A DNA stretch of 6,870 bases from a bacterium (GTDB lineage Bacteria; Cyanobacteriota; Vampirovibrionia; Gastranaerophilales; Gastranaerophilaceae), in NCBI GenBank assembly GCA_017541565.1, contig JAFXYU010000081.1, positions 1-6,870 on the forward strand, read 5' to 3'. Each line of letters starts with the position of its first letter. The first letter of the stretch is position 1. The position numbers and the translations under genes were made by a program. Below, piece after piece: positions 1-5,575 of the stretch. The notes under the pieces are model-generated. The model was not told the origin of the DNA. It ran no database searches and saw nothing but the letters and a program-made list of their open reading frames with translations.

Positions 1-171
1 ATATTTGTATAGTTCTGAACCAAAGGTCGGTCTTTGCGGATCCGAACCTTTACGAGTCAGAAGAATTATTGCGATGCATTGATTGATATCATCAACACCC
101 TCTGCCACATCACCGATGGTGTTGAGTTTTACTTGCCAATCAACGTATGTTATTTCATTTAAATTTGTCAT
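1..171 (-). CDS. W: gp25/gpW-like baseplate wedge protein, 5' part only (C terminus outside window)
   Basis: This is a baseplate wedge component of contractile tails (T4 gp25 / P2 gpW family), which helps join the hub to the sheath. The 57 visible residues start MTNLNEITYVDW. They carry the family's conserved N-terminal block, with DINQCI at residues 28-33 and the run from LLTRKG to FGSEL at about 37-54 (a KGSDPxRPxFGS-type signature). The frame is open to the window edge, so perhaps half of the protein is missing. The ATG at 171 gives the usual family N terminus. No good Shine-Dalgarno sequence lies close to it; the nearest purine run (AAGGA) is about 30 nt upstream. The gene lies 33 nt after the gpV stop and in the same frame. 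It was too short to stand out by ORF length and was identified by translating the window edge. The family call is secure from the motif, while the P2-style letter is by analogy. Confidence 0.9.
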   Translation of the reverse strand, partial: MTNLNEITYVDWQVKLNTIGDVAEGVDDINQCIAIILLTRKGSDPQRPTFGSELYKY

Positions 172-204
172 TGGGGTAAATATATCTTTCGTTTTATTAT
201 TTCC

Positions 205-714
205 TTACATACTTTGATGTGGGGATGAGGTTGGACTTCCTTTATTGCCGGTATGAGTATGTCCGTTATATGTGTTTCTCATATCTTGCATTGAGGACTT
301 TTTATCAGTAATGTCGGCATCGGATTTTATTCCTTTTGTATTTTTCAGGTTTCCATCGTGTTCAATGTCACCGATTAATTTCATCTTTTGAAAAACAACT
401 GTAAGTGTTTTCTCTTCTTTATTTGCGTGAATAGAGGCTTCGCAGTCGAGGTTGATTCCCATTTCTTTTTCGGATTGAAGAATCGGTTTATCTTCCGCAG
501 AATAAATTGCTCCGAGAATTACACCATCTTCTGAATTTTCATCCATAAGGCAAGCCACTTGTTCGCCCACATCCGGCATTACATAAAATTTATCTTTGAG
601 TGTTTTTGTCTGAAGAACAGGAAGCCAAAACGAAGTTGAATCATCATCGCCAAAGTTCACTCTTGCCAAAACGTTTATTGCATCTATTTGTGAAACGACT
701 CCAAATCTTAACAC
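205..714 (-). CDS. V: Baseplate spike protein gpV (membrane-piercing tip)
   Basis: This is the central spike of a contractile tail, which pierces the host envelope when the sheath contracts. With the GTG start at 714 it is 169 residues long. Residues 1 to about 80 look like the gpV/gp45 OB-fold, with the RFGVVSQIDA start typical of the family. Residues about 85-148 form short beta repeats ending in the triple-helix-like segment with DADITDKK. The C terminus YNGHTHTG has a His-Thr-His at 152-154, matching the His-x-His iron site at the tip of P2 gpV, and then SPTSSPHQSM. At 169 residues it is shorter than P2 gpV (about 211). The GTG at 714 is preferred over a TTG at 729 because GAGGTGG sits just upstream and the family normally begins near RFGVV. 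With this start it overlaps the gpD stop by 7 nt. No lysozyme or other enzymatic domain is fused. Confidence 0.93.
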   Translation of the reverse strand: MLRFGVVSQIDAINVLARVNFGDDDSTSFWLPVLQTKTLKDKFYVMPDVGEQVACLMDENSEDGVILGAIYSAEDKPILQSEKEMGINLDCEASIHANKEEKTLTVVFQKMKLIGDIEHDGNLKNTKGIKSDADITDKKSSMQDMRNTYNGHTHTGNKGSPTSSPHQSM

Positions 715-1676
715 GATTCCACCTCGCAATAAGTTTTGTATCCTGAAATCCTGTCGAAAACGTGACGAGCTTCGGTTATGTGATATCTGCCTGAAAAATG
801 TCCGACACCTTTTATCTCAATATTTAATCCTGCAATTAAATAAGGATTACCGACAAATTCAAGCGAACCCTCAATTTTTGTGTCAGACCGACCAAGAGCA
901 GCTTTAGCCTGAACAAGTGCTTGTTTTTTACTCGTGCATCTTGTTGTGATTTTTAGCGTGTCACCTTTTACAACTGATTCGTTTTTAGCAGAAGCCGTTA
1001 AGGTTTTCTTTTTCTTCGGATCAAAATATTTTACTTGCACCGCTTTATATTTTTGACTGGTTTTTTCTCTAAAGCTGATGCTTATTAAATCTGATTTATA
1101 AAAGATTTGTGAGGATTTTGCAGTTTTGAGTTCCCGGACATTATAAAATACCAAGTTACCCTCTGCGACTTTGAAGATATATCCGTATTGTTCGGCAAGT
1201 TTAGTCAGGAATGTTAAATCACGTTCTTTATCTTGTGTGATTCTATCTACTTTTACATCTTCAATGTTGCCAACTAAAGTTAATCCCTGTCTGTCAGCGA
1301 TTTCCTTTGCAATTTGTTTAAGAGTTTTATTTTCATATCCGGCAGAATTCTTTTGACGAAGCGGTTTTTTAATTCCTGTCGCAAGTCCTTTTACAATAAT
1401 CTCATCAGGAGGTGCAGAATATTCCAACTCATCAATTTCAAACGTTCCGCAGTTTAAAAGTTTTTCTGCCTCATAACCGATATACGCACGAAGCGAATCG
1501 CCCTTTGTAGGAAGCCAAGAACCCTGCCAAAGTTTCTCTGAATCTTCAAATGTAATCTGAAGTTCATCAGACTGTCCATGTTCGTAATCCGTATATTCGA
1601 TATTTGTTACATACGGGGACACATCTTTTGTTATATTCTTTTTTTCGTAGAATAATTCAAAAATAGGTACTAACAT
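708..1676 (-). CDS. D: Baseplate hub / late control protein gpD family
   Basis: This is the tail hub protein (P2 gpD, Phage_GPD family; structurally like T4 gp27). It forms the ring that joins the tail tube to the gpV spike. It is 322 residues, a normal length. The N terminus has PIFELFYEKKNIT and then YTDYEHGQSDELQITFED at 28-45, the most recognisable family block. Residues 118-135 (TLKQIAKEIADRQGLTLV) form a LysM-like segment. FLTKLAEQYGYIF at about 156-168 and the C-terminal YHITEARHVFD at about 298-308 also match the family. ATG 1676 gives the expected N terminus, but only a weak purine run (GAAAGTG) precedes it, and the upstream gene ends 138 nt away, so coupling cannot explain its translation. 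Its end overlaps gpV by 7 nt. No frameshift or missing block is seen. Confidence 0.94.
   Translation of the reverse strand: MLVPIFELFYEKKNITKDVSPYVTNIEYTDYEHGQSDELQITFEDSEKLWQGSWLPTKGDSLRAYIGYEAEKLLNCGTFEIDELEYSAPPDEIIVKGLATGIKKPLRQKNSAGYENKTLKQIAKEIADRQGLTLVGNIEDVKVDRITQDKERDLTFLTKLAEQYGYIFKVAEGNLVFYNVRELKTAKSSQIFYKSDLISISFREKTSQKYKAVQVKYFDPKKKKTLTASAKNESVVKGDTLKITTRCTSKKQALVQAKAALGRSDTKIEGSLEFVGNPYLIAGLNIEIKGVGHFSGRYHITEARHVFDRISGYKTYCEVESC
719..725 (-). promoter_or_regulatory. Shine-Dalgarno site that decides the gpV start
   Basis: The minus strand reads GAGGTGG here, ending 4 nt before the GTG at 714 (6 nt if GAGGT is taken as the core). It lies inside the 3' end of gpD, so gpV translation is probably coupled to gpD. 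It is too close to the alternative TTG at 729 to serve that codon, which argues for the shorter protein. Confidence 0.6.
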
Positions 1677-1814
1677 TTTTCACTTTCAGGGTTATGTAAA
1701 TTTTTGTCTTAACATGTTGCAAGTCATGGAAAACTTGAGTAGCATGAGCATGCAATAAATTTCATTTAAATTTTAGGTATTAGCACTCGACCTCAACGAT
1801 TGCTTTTTTTTTGC
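1677..1814. other. 138-nt non-coding gap between gpX and gpD
   Basis: This gap interrupts a block whose other junctions mostly overlap. Its visible contents, read on the minus strand, begin with a run of nine A residues (1804-1812) just after the gpX stop. An AT-rich stretch around 1759-1773 follows. Next is a cluster of CATG/GCATGC words with a possible short stem: CAAGT and ACTTG arms flanking 8 nt, near 1719-1737. Only a 13-codon ATG ORF is present, which I do not call. There is no clear -35/-10 pair and no GC-rich hairpin followed by a T run. Its role could be a leader or weak promoter for D-V-W, or a scar from module exchange. Confidence 0.4.
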
Positions 1815-2030
1815 TTATTTTTTCCAAGGAGGAAGTTCAAACTTTATGGTTTCTGATTCATCCAAAATCGGAATTTTTAATTTGATGCCGGAGGGAAGCA
1901 CAGGCAGAATTTTCACATCTGGATTTGCTTTTATAATCTCTTCATAAAGTGTCGGGGTATTATAGAATTGGTTTGAAATCAAATCCCATCGGTCATTGTC
2001 TTTTGTAATGTATGAGTAAAATTCAGTCAT
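1815..2030 (-). CDS. X: Tail protein gpX (LysM-like)
   Basis: This is a small tail protein of the P2 gpX family, LysM-like and thought to sit at the tail hub or tube. It is 71 residues against about 67 in P2. Residues 9-20 (TKDNDRWDLISN) match the 'GDxWDLIA' opening of the fold, and then come YEEIIKANP at 29-37, LPSGIKLKIP at 45-54 and the typical ending ELPPWKK. The ATG at 2030 shares one base with the gpU stop (TAATG), which indicates translational coupling. The U-X-D order is the same as in R-type pyocin clusters. No signal peptide or membrane segment is seen. Confidence 0.92.
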   Translation of the reverse strand: MTEFYSYITKDNDRWDLISNQFYNTPTLYEEIIKANPDVKILPVLPSGIKLKIPILDESETIKFELPPWKK

Positions 2031-2452
2031 TATGCTTTTTTCTTAAATCCTTTTTGAGTGTTTGTTGCTTCTTTGACTTGTCCTGCATACTCACGCAGCC
2101 TGACATCCATTTGAACGGATACTAAGTCACCTTCAGGACTTGCCTGTTCTGTGGTTTGTTTTATTTCTTCAACAACGAATATGCCGACATATTCGCCATT
2201 TCCTTTGATAAATTTTAAAGGGGATGCTTTATCCGCAGCCGTCTTTATTTTTTTTATTTCATCTTCAGGAACACAGAATGTTTTGTGAAAATTCAAACGG
2301 ATTTCTTCTTCCTGAAGATTCTTGCCCAAGAACTGCAAAAGAGGTTTATTTTCGATGCGGTCGTGTTGGACAAAGTTGTATGAGGTAGTTTCGTTAAGTC
2401 CGTTAAAGTAAGTTATAAGTTCAAATTTTATGTCTCCTAACTGTGCAAACAT
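2030..2452 (-). CDS. U: Tail tube terminator / gpU family protein
   Basis: This protein belongs to the P2 gpU family, associated with finishing the tail tube. It is 140 residues, close to the usual 130-160. The start MFAQLGDIKFEL and the central segment from HDRIENKPLLQFLG (30-43) to IRLNFHKTF (51-59) show the family pattern: a basic residue, N/R, then P-x-LQ(Y/F)LG, then a beta strand. Residues 79-95 and 108-119 are predicted strands (LKFIKGNGEYVGIFVVE, GDLVSVQMDVRL). The C-terminal KKGF/KKKA tail is basic. ATG 2452 overlaps the tape measure stop by one base (TAATG). The following gene starts inside its stop codon. Confidence 0.92.
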   Translation of the reverse strand: MFAQLGDIKFELITYFNGLNETTSYNFVQHDRIENKPLLQFLGKNLQEEEIRLNFHKTFCVPEDEIKKIKTAADKASPLKFIKGNGEYVGIFVVEEIKQTTEQASPEGDLVSVQMDVRLREYAGQVKEATNTQKGFKKKA

Positions 2453-4995
2453 TAGTATTTAACTCTTTCCTTGCGTTCTTCTTCATTTCGGACTAAACGT
2501 AAAATCTCGTTTTTGTGTTGTTTCAGAAGTTGTGCAAATTCTTCTTTTGATTCTTTGCCTGTGAGGTATATTGTGGGGTTATAATTAATAACTGTTGATT
2601 TGGTTGAATTAGATTTATTCGGTTGCCTGTTTTCTGCCGTTTCTTTTGTCTGTTTTGGTTTTACGGAAGATGTGGTCATTATATTTTGTGTTGCCGGAAT
2701 AACTCTTAATTGCGGAATCGGATTAATATTAAATCTTGGTGTTGCCTTAAAATTCGGATTTGCAATTACTTCTAAAGATTTATTCATTGCATCTACAAGC
2801 GGTTGTGGTTTCATTGTTGATGCAACAGTTTCGATAATTTTTACTTTATGCAAATCTTTTAATGGTCCTGTTTTTGCAGGAGAGTGCGGTAGATGGTTTC
2901 TAACAATTTGTGCGTGTTGTTCAATTGCGTTCTGAGTTCTTCCACGTTTTGATAAGATTCCGTCAGCGAGCATATCGCCTATTTTTTTACCAAACTCAAA
3001 AACTTTAGCAATTAATTCCGTAAACTTCAGAATAATATCGGCGATGGCTTTACCGAATCTGACACCCATCTTCTCGGCAGCTCCGCCTGTGTCCTCGACT
3101 GGTTTTAAAATCTTTTTAATCCAATCAATAAGTGCTTTTATAGGGGTAAGAATCGGGGAAATCGCATCAGCAATTCTTTTGAATAATGGCATAAGCGGTT
3201 GAAGTCCCTCACGAAGTCCTTGCCATACACCTTTAAAAAATGCTGTGATTGGTTTCCAATATTTATAAATCAGTAATGCAGCAGCTCCGATTGCAACTGC
3301 TATCCAACCAACAGGAGAAGTCAGGAGAGTTAAAGAAAATGTCCTGAATGCAACAAGAGCATTTTTAATCATACCGGGAAGTCCTAAAAATCCGTTTTTA
3401 ATTGCCGTTAAACCTCTTACTGTCGCAGCAGGGATTCCTTTGACAACTGCAACAGTCCAATCCTTAAATGCTATAACTGACTGCGATATTGTTTTCGGCA
3501 GATTTTTGAAATTGGTTACAAAATCAGAAAAGCCGGATTTAATTGCTTTCCGCATTTCTTTATCGAGTCGTGTTATATCTGAAAGGAATGCTCCAAAATA
3601 ACCGCCCTGTCCGTTTAAGAATCGTATATTTAATGAACGGAGGTTTAAAAATTGGAATAAATCACCAAGCAAAAATTTTATTTTAGGTGCAATGGTTCTT
3701 ATTCCTGCAAGAGCCTGTCCGTATGCACCGACAAACTTTCCTATAATCATTATTGCCGTACCGACACCCGTCAGTAAAAGTCCGAGTCCTATTGTTCCGA
3801 TTACACCGAAGAATAAACCTTTTTGTAATGCCGGATTCTGATTTATTTTGGTTAACCATTCATTCAATTTTTGAATCGGTTCGTGCATATATGGGAAGAC
3901 TAACTCTTTCATGTTGATTTTTAAGAGTTTAAATTGCTCGTTTGTTGTTTCAAGCATATGGTTAAAGTCTTCATCCATTACTCCGTTTGCATTCAAGGCA
4001 GCATCTTTAATCCTCCGATATTCATCGAGGTTTTGCATCATTGGTTTAAGGAAATTTAAGTCTGTTTTATTCCTGAAGATTTCTGACACAGCAAATACAT
4101 CACCATGAGTAAGTTGGTTGATTAAATCGACAATTTCCTCAATAGGATCCTTGTTCTCCGCAATAACTCTATTTAAGAAATTCGGAAGATTTACACCATA
4201 TAATTCTTCAAATCTTCTGACTGCCATCGGTGATGTAATACTTTGTAAGAAACTTTCAAAGTTTGTGGCAGCTTCGGGAGCTGAACCTGCACCTTTCATC
4301 GCAACTTGCAAAGCAGCACCTAATTGAGTGACAGCAGGAATTCCTTTCATTCCTAACATCGCAGCACCGGCAGTCAAAGATGGGAACGCAGCAGACATAT
4401 CTTTTAATTCAAATCTGCCCTCTTTACCGGCTTGTGCCAAGATGTCCATTGTTTTACCCAAATCAGCAACGTTTACTTTCAGGTTATCCGTAACTGCAAA
4501 AGCCGTCTTTGAAATATCAACTATTTCTGCTTGTGCTGCCGTTGCAGTTCTACCGATTACATTCATATAATCGAGTGCGGCTTCGGGAGCAATACCTGAT
4601 GCAACAAGAACATTCAAACCTTCAGATATTTCACTTCTGAATTGGTTTGTATATCGGGAAATATCGCCAAGCCTTTTATCCATCTCCTCCAATTGTTTTG
4701 CTGATAATTGTCCCACGTTCCCTAATTCACGAAGTCGGTGTTCCATAGCAAGTGCTTCGGGAATGGCTTCCGTAATGCCGAGTTTATAAGCAAAGCCCAT
4801 GCCGGCTGCTGTGAGTCCGGCACCGACTTTTGCTATATTTTGCCCGAGTTTATCTATTGATTCTGAAGTTGCTCTGATTTTCTTTTGTAATTCATCAAAT
4901 TGTTGTTCAGATTTATTTACGGCATCACGAATCACCCTCGACATTTTGTCAAAGGCAACAAGAGTTAATGATATTTTCATCATATTATCTAACAT
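2452..4995 (-). CDS. T: Tail tape measure protein
   Basis: This 847-residue protein (P2 gpT is about 815) spans the tail lumen and sets its length, and is probably ejected during DNA entry. Residues 23-57 form a heptad-rich coiled coil. About 75-380 is the TP901-type tape measure core (residues 195-235, with TAGAAMLGMKGI at 208-219, are typical). Strongly hydrophobic, membrane-like segments lie at about 393-425 and 553-577, the latter containing SPVGWIAVAIGAAALLIYKYW. HLPHSPAKTGPLKDLH at 701-716 is a motif often seen near tape measure C termini. A low-complexity, N/K/T-rich linker (about 770-800) leads to a charged helix at 814-847. ATG 4995 overlaps the E+E' stop by 7 nt; Met5 and Met6 are possible alternative starts. 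No hydrolase domain is recognised. If tail length follows about 1.5 angstrom per residue, this predicts a tail of roughly P2 size. Confidence 0.95.
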   Translation of the reverse strand: MLDNMMKISLTLVAFDKMSRVIRDAVNKSEQQFDELQKKIRATSESIDKLGQNIAKVGAGLTAAGMGFAYKLGITEAIPEALAMEHRLRELGNVGQLSAKQLEEMDKRLGDISRYTNQFRSEISEGLNVLVASGIAPEAALDYMNVIGRTATAAQAEIVDISKTAFAVTDNLKVNVADLGKTMDILAQAGKEGRFELKDMSAAFPSLTAGAAMLGMKGIPAVTQLGAALQVAMKGAGSAPEAATNFESFLQSITSPMAVRRFEELYGVNLPNFLNRVIAENKDPIEEIVDLINQLTHGDVFAVSEIFRNKTDLNFLKPMMQNLDEYRRIKDAALNANGVMDEDFNHMLETTNEQFKLLKINMKELVFPYMHEPIQKLNEWLTKINQNPALQKGLFFGVIGTIGLGLLLTGVGTAIMIIGKFVGAYGQALAGIRTIAPKIKFLLGDLFQFLNLRSLNIRFLNGQGGYFGAFLSDITRLDKEMRKAIKSGFSDFVTNFKNLPKTISQSVIAFKDWTVAVVKGIPAATVRGLTAIKNGFLGLPGMIKNALVAFRTFSLTLLTSPVGWIAVAIGAAALLIYKYWKPITAFFKGVWQGLREGLQPLMPLFKRIADAISPILTPIKALIDWIKKILKPVEDTGGAAEKMGVRFGKAIADIILKFTELIAKVFEFGKKIGDMLADGILSKRGRTQNAIEQHAQIVRNHLPHSPAKTGPLKDLHKVKIIETVASTMKPQPLVDAMNKSLEVIANPNFKATPRFNINPIPQLRVIPATQNIMTTSSVKPKQTKETAENRQPNKSNSTKSTVINYNPTIYLTGKESKEEFAQLLKQHKNEILRLVRNEEERKERVKY

Positions 4996-5431
4996 TGATT
5001 CTCAAGTTCCTCGGTTCGTTGATTCGTGTATTTTATTGTTTGTCCGCACCAGTATGCTAGGGTTGGGATTGGCATATTACATATTTCCGTATATTGCCAT
5101 CCCGTTACCTTGCACAGATGAATTATTGACTGACTGTCGGGGATGCAGGAGCATCTGTTTTGATGTACTCCTTTGGTTTTACTGTCTGCACTTTCTCGGT
5201 TTGTAACTTTCCCGATATTGCAGTTTGAAGAGTAATGACATCTTCAAGAGGCAATTCCAAGATGTCTTCATAAACTAACTTTTGTCCGTCAATTTCAGTT
5301 AGTTCCGCAATAAGAGCATAAGGAATCTCTTCTGAAGTCTTTGCTTTTTGTTGTGCTTGCAGTAAATCGTATCCGATTCCGTTTCTCACATTTGCAATTT
5401 TTCCGTTTGATAAAGTGAATGATTTTGACAT
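4989..5431 (-). CDS. E': Tail assembly chaperone fusion gpE+E' made by -1 ribosomal frameshift
   Basis: This is a joined product: zero-frame codons 1-75 (5431-5207), then a -1 slip on GGGAAAG, then 72 codons in the -1 frame from GTT at 5207 to TAG at 4991-4989. The result is 147 residues, against 142 for P2 E+E'. The -1 frame has no stop between an upstream TGA at codon 63/64 and its end. Its last part reads like real protein: HLCKVTGWQYTEI, MPIPTLAYW and a charged helix TNQRTEELENQC. It fills the otherwise empty 127 nt between the E stop and the tape measure start. In P2 and lambda the equivalent long form binds the tape measure while the short form polymerises on it. The extension has six cysteines. 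Frame and slippery site are seen directly; function is inferred by analogy. There is no internal ATG for a separate protein before residue 45 of the extension. Confidence 0.85.
5123..5431 (-). CDS. E: Tail assembly chaperone gpE (zero-frame short form)
   Basis: This is the short form of the tail assembly chaperone, 102 residues, of the Phage_TAC / P2 gpE / Mu gp41 type. Its N terminus (SKSFTLSNGKIANVRNGIGYDLLQAQ) is the usual beta hairpin and helix. IAELTEIDGQKLVYEDILELPLED at 41-64 is the core shared by these chaperones. The last 27 residues, after the slippery site at codons 74-75, are low-complexity and differ in character from the core, as expected for a tail read only when no slip happens. 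ATG 5431 is preceded by a strong AAGGAGG with 7 nt spacing, the best ribosome binding site in the window, consistent with the high dose of short form such systems need. Confidence 0.92.
   Translation of the reverse strand: MSKSFTLSNGKIANVRNGIGYDLLQAQQKAKTSEEIPYALIAELTEIDGQKLVYEDILELPLEDVITLQTAISGKLQTEKVQTVKPKEYIKTDAPASPTVSQ
5147..5172 (-). other. Hairpin downstream of the slippery site
   Basis: On the minus strand the arms are AGGAG-(TA bulge)-CATC and GATG-CTCCT, nine pairs with a 2-nt bulge around a 6-nt AAAACA loop. It begins about 34 nt after GGGAAAG. That is further than the 5-9 nt usual for a frameshift-stimulating structure, so a role is uncertain. The AAGGAG in the 5' arm also looks like an internal Shine-Dalgarno sequence. 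Confidence 0.4.
5207..5213 (-). promoter_or_regulatory. -1 frameshift slippery heptamer GGGAAAG
   Basis: The minus strand reads TC G GGA AAG TTA in the zero frame of gpE (Ser73-Gly74-Lys75), a perfect X_XXY_YYZ heptamer. It is the same heptamer that lambda uses for gpG/gpGT. A -1 slip here enters the long open frame that runs to 4989. No other canonical heptamer in the correct frame was found between the -1 frame's upstream stop and the E stop. Confidence 0.87.
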
Positions 5432-5438
5432 AAATTTT

Positions 5439-5445
5439 CCTCCTT
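5439..5445 (-). promoter_or_regulatory. Strong ribosome binding site of gpE
   Basis: The minus strand reads AAGGAGG, a full Shine-Dalgarno match, 7 nt before ATG 5431. Most other genes in the window have weak sites or rely on stop-start overlap, so this one probably drives high gpE expression and initiates the coupled tail block. Confidence 0.85.
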
Positions 5446-5464
5446 GTAAAAAATGGGGTAGTAA

Positions 5465-5498
5465 GTTTGTTTTAAATGTTGTTTAAAAGTTGTTTAAA
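5465..5498. repeat. Three tandem GTTGTTTAAA-like units
   Basis: On the plus strand GTTGTTTAAA occurs at 5478-5487 and 5489-5498 (11-nt period), preceded by the related GTTTGTTTTAAA at 5465-5476. The array lies in the leader between terminase and gpE, 20 nt upstream of the gpE ribosome binding site. A spacing near one helical turn would suit a protein-binding array, but the words are AT-rich and may also be simple drift. Confidence 0.55.
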
Positions 5499-5526
5499 TT
5501 TCTCTGTATTGAATTTTTAGGTACTG

Positions 5527-5550
5527 TCAGGTATAAATTTATACACCTGA
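5527..5550. repeat. Imperfect palindrome between terminase and gpE
   Basis: On the plus strand the arms TCAGGTATAAA and TTTATACACCTGA pair over 11 bp with a 2-nt bulge. The centre is AAATTT. There is no following T run on either strand, so it does not look like an intrinsic terminator. An operator, or a stem in the gpE leader, is possible. The minus strand also contains GTGTATAAA, a weak -10-like word, without a convincing -35. Confidence 0.5.
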
Positions 5551-5560
5551 TATTTTTAAG

Positions 5561-5575
5561 AGCCTTTAAAAGGCT
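5561..5575. repeat. Perfect inverted repeat over the terminase stop codon
   Basis: The plus strand reads AGCCTTTAAAAGGCT, with 7-bp arms and a single central base, so as RNA it could form about 6 bp around a 3-nt loop. It covers the terminase TAA (5568-5566). On the minus strand it is followed by CTTAAAAATATC rather than a T run, so terminator function is doubtful. It may be a chance product of the codons for the last residues. Confidence 0.35.

Noticed and set aside
1691..1735. A promoter for gpD (TTGCAA with TACATA at 18 nt)
   Set aside because: The -10 match is poor, and AT-rich DNA gives many such pairs. It is not called without transcript data.
152..1773. A 15-nt exact repeat ATTTCATTTAAATTT at 152-166 and 1759-1773
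   Set aside because: The word is almost pure A/T. One copy lies in the gp25 coding start and the other in a gap. No flanking similarity supports duplication or recombination.
1776..1830. A possible -1 extension of gpX through the A-rich end, adding about 12 residues that end in EVEC
   Set aside because: gpX is already full length. The A_AAA context is not a full heptamer, and the likeness to the end of gpD (EVESC) is too short to mean anything.
4799..5206. A 135-codon plus-strand ORF opposite the tape measure start and the E' region
   Set aside because: It is antisense to two well-supported genes. Its composition (Cys/Leu/Phe-rich) is typical of an antisense frame, and the minus-strand E' frame explains the same DNA better.
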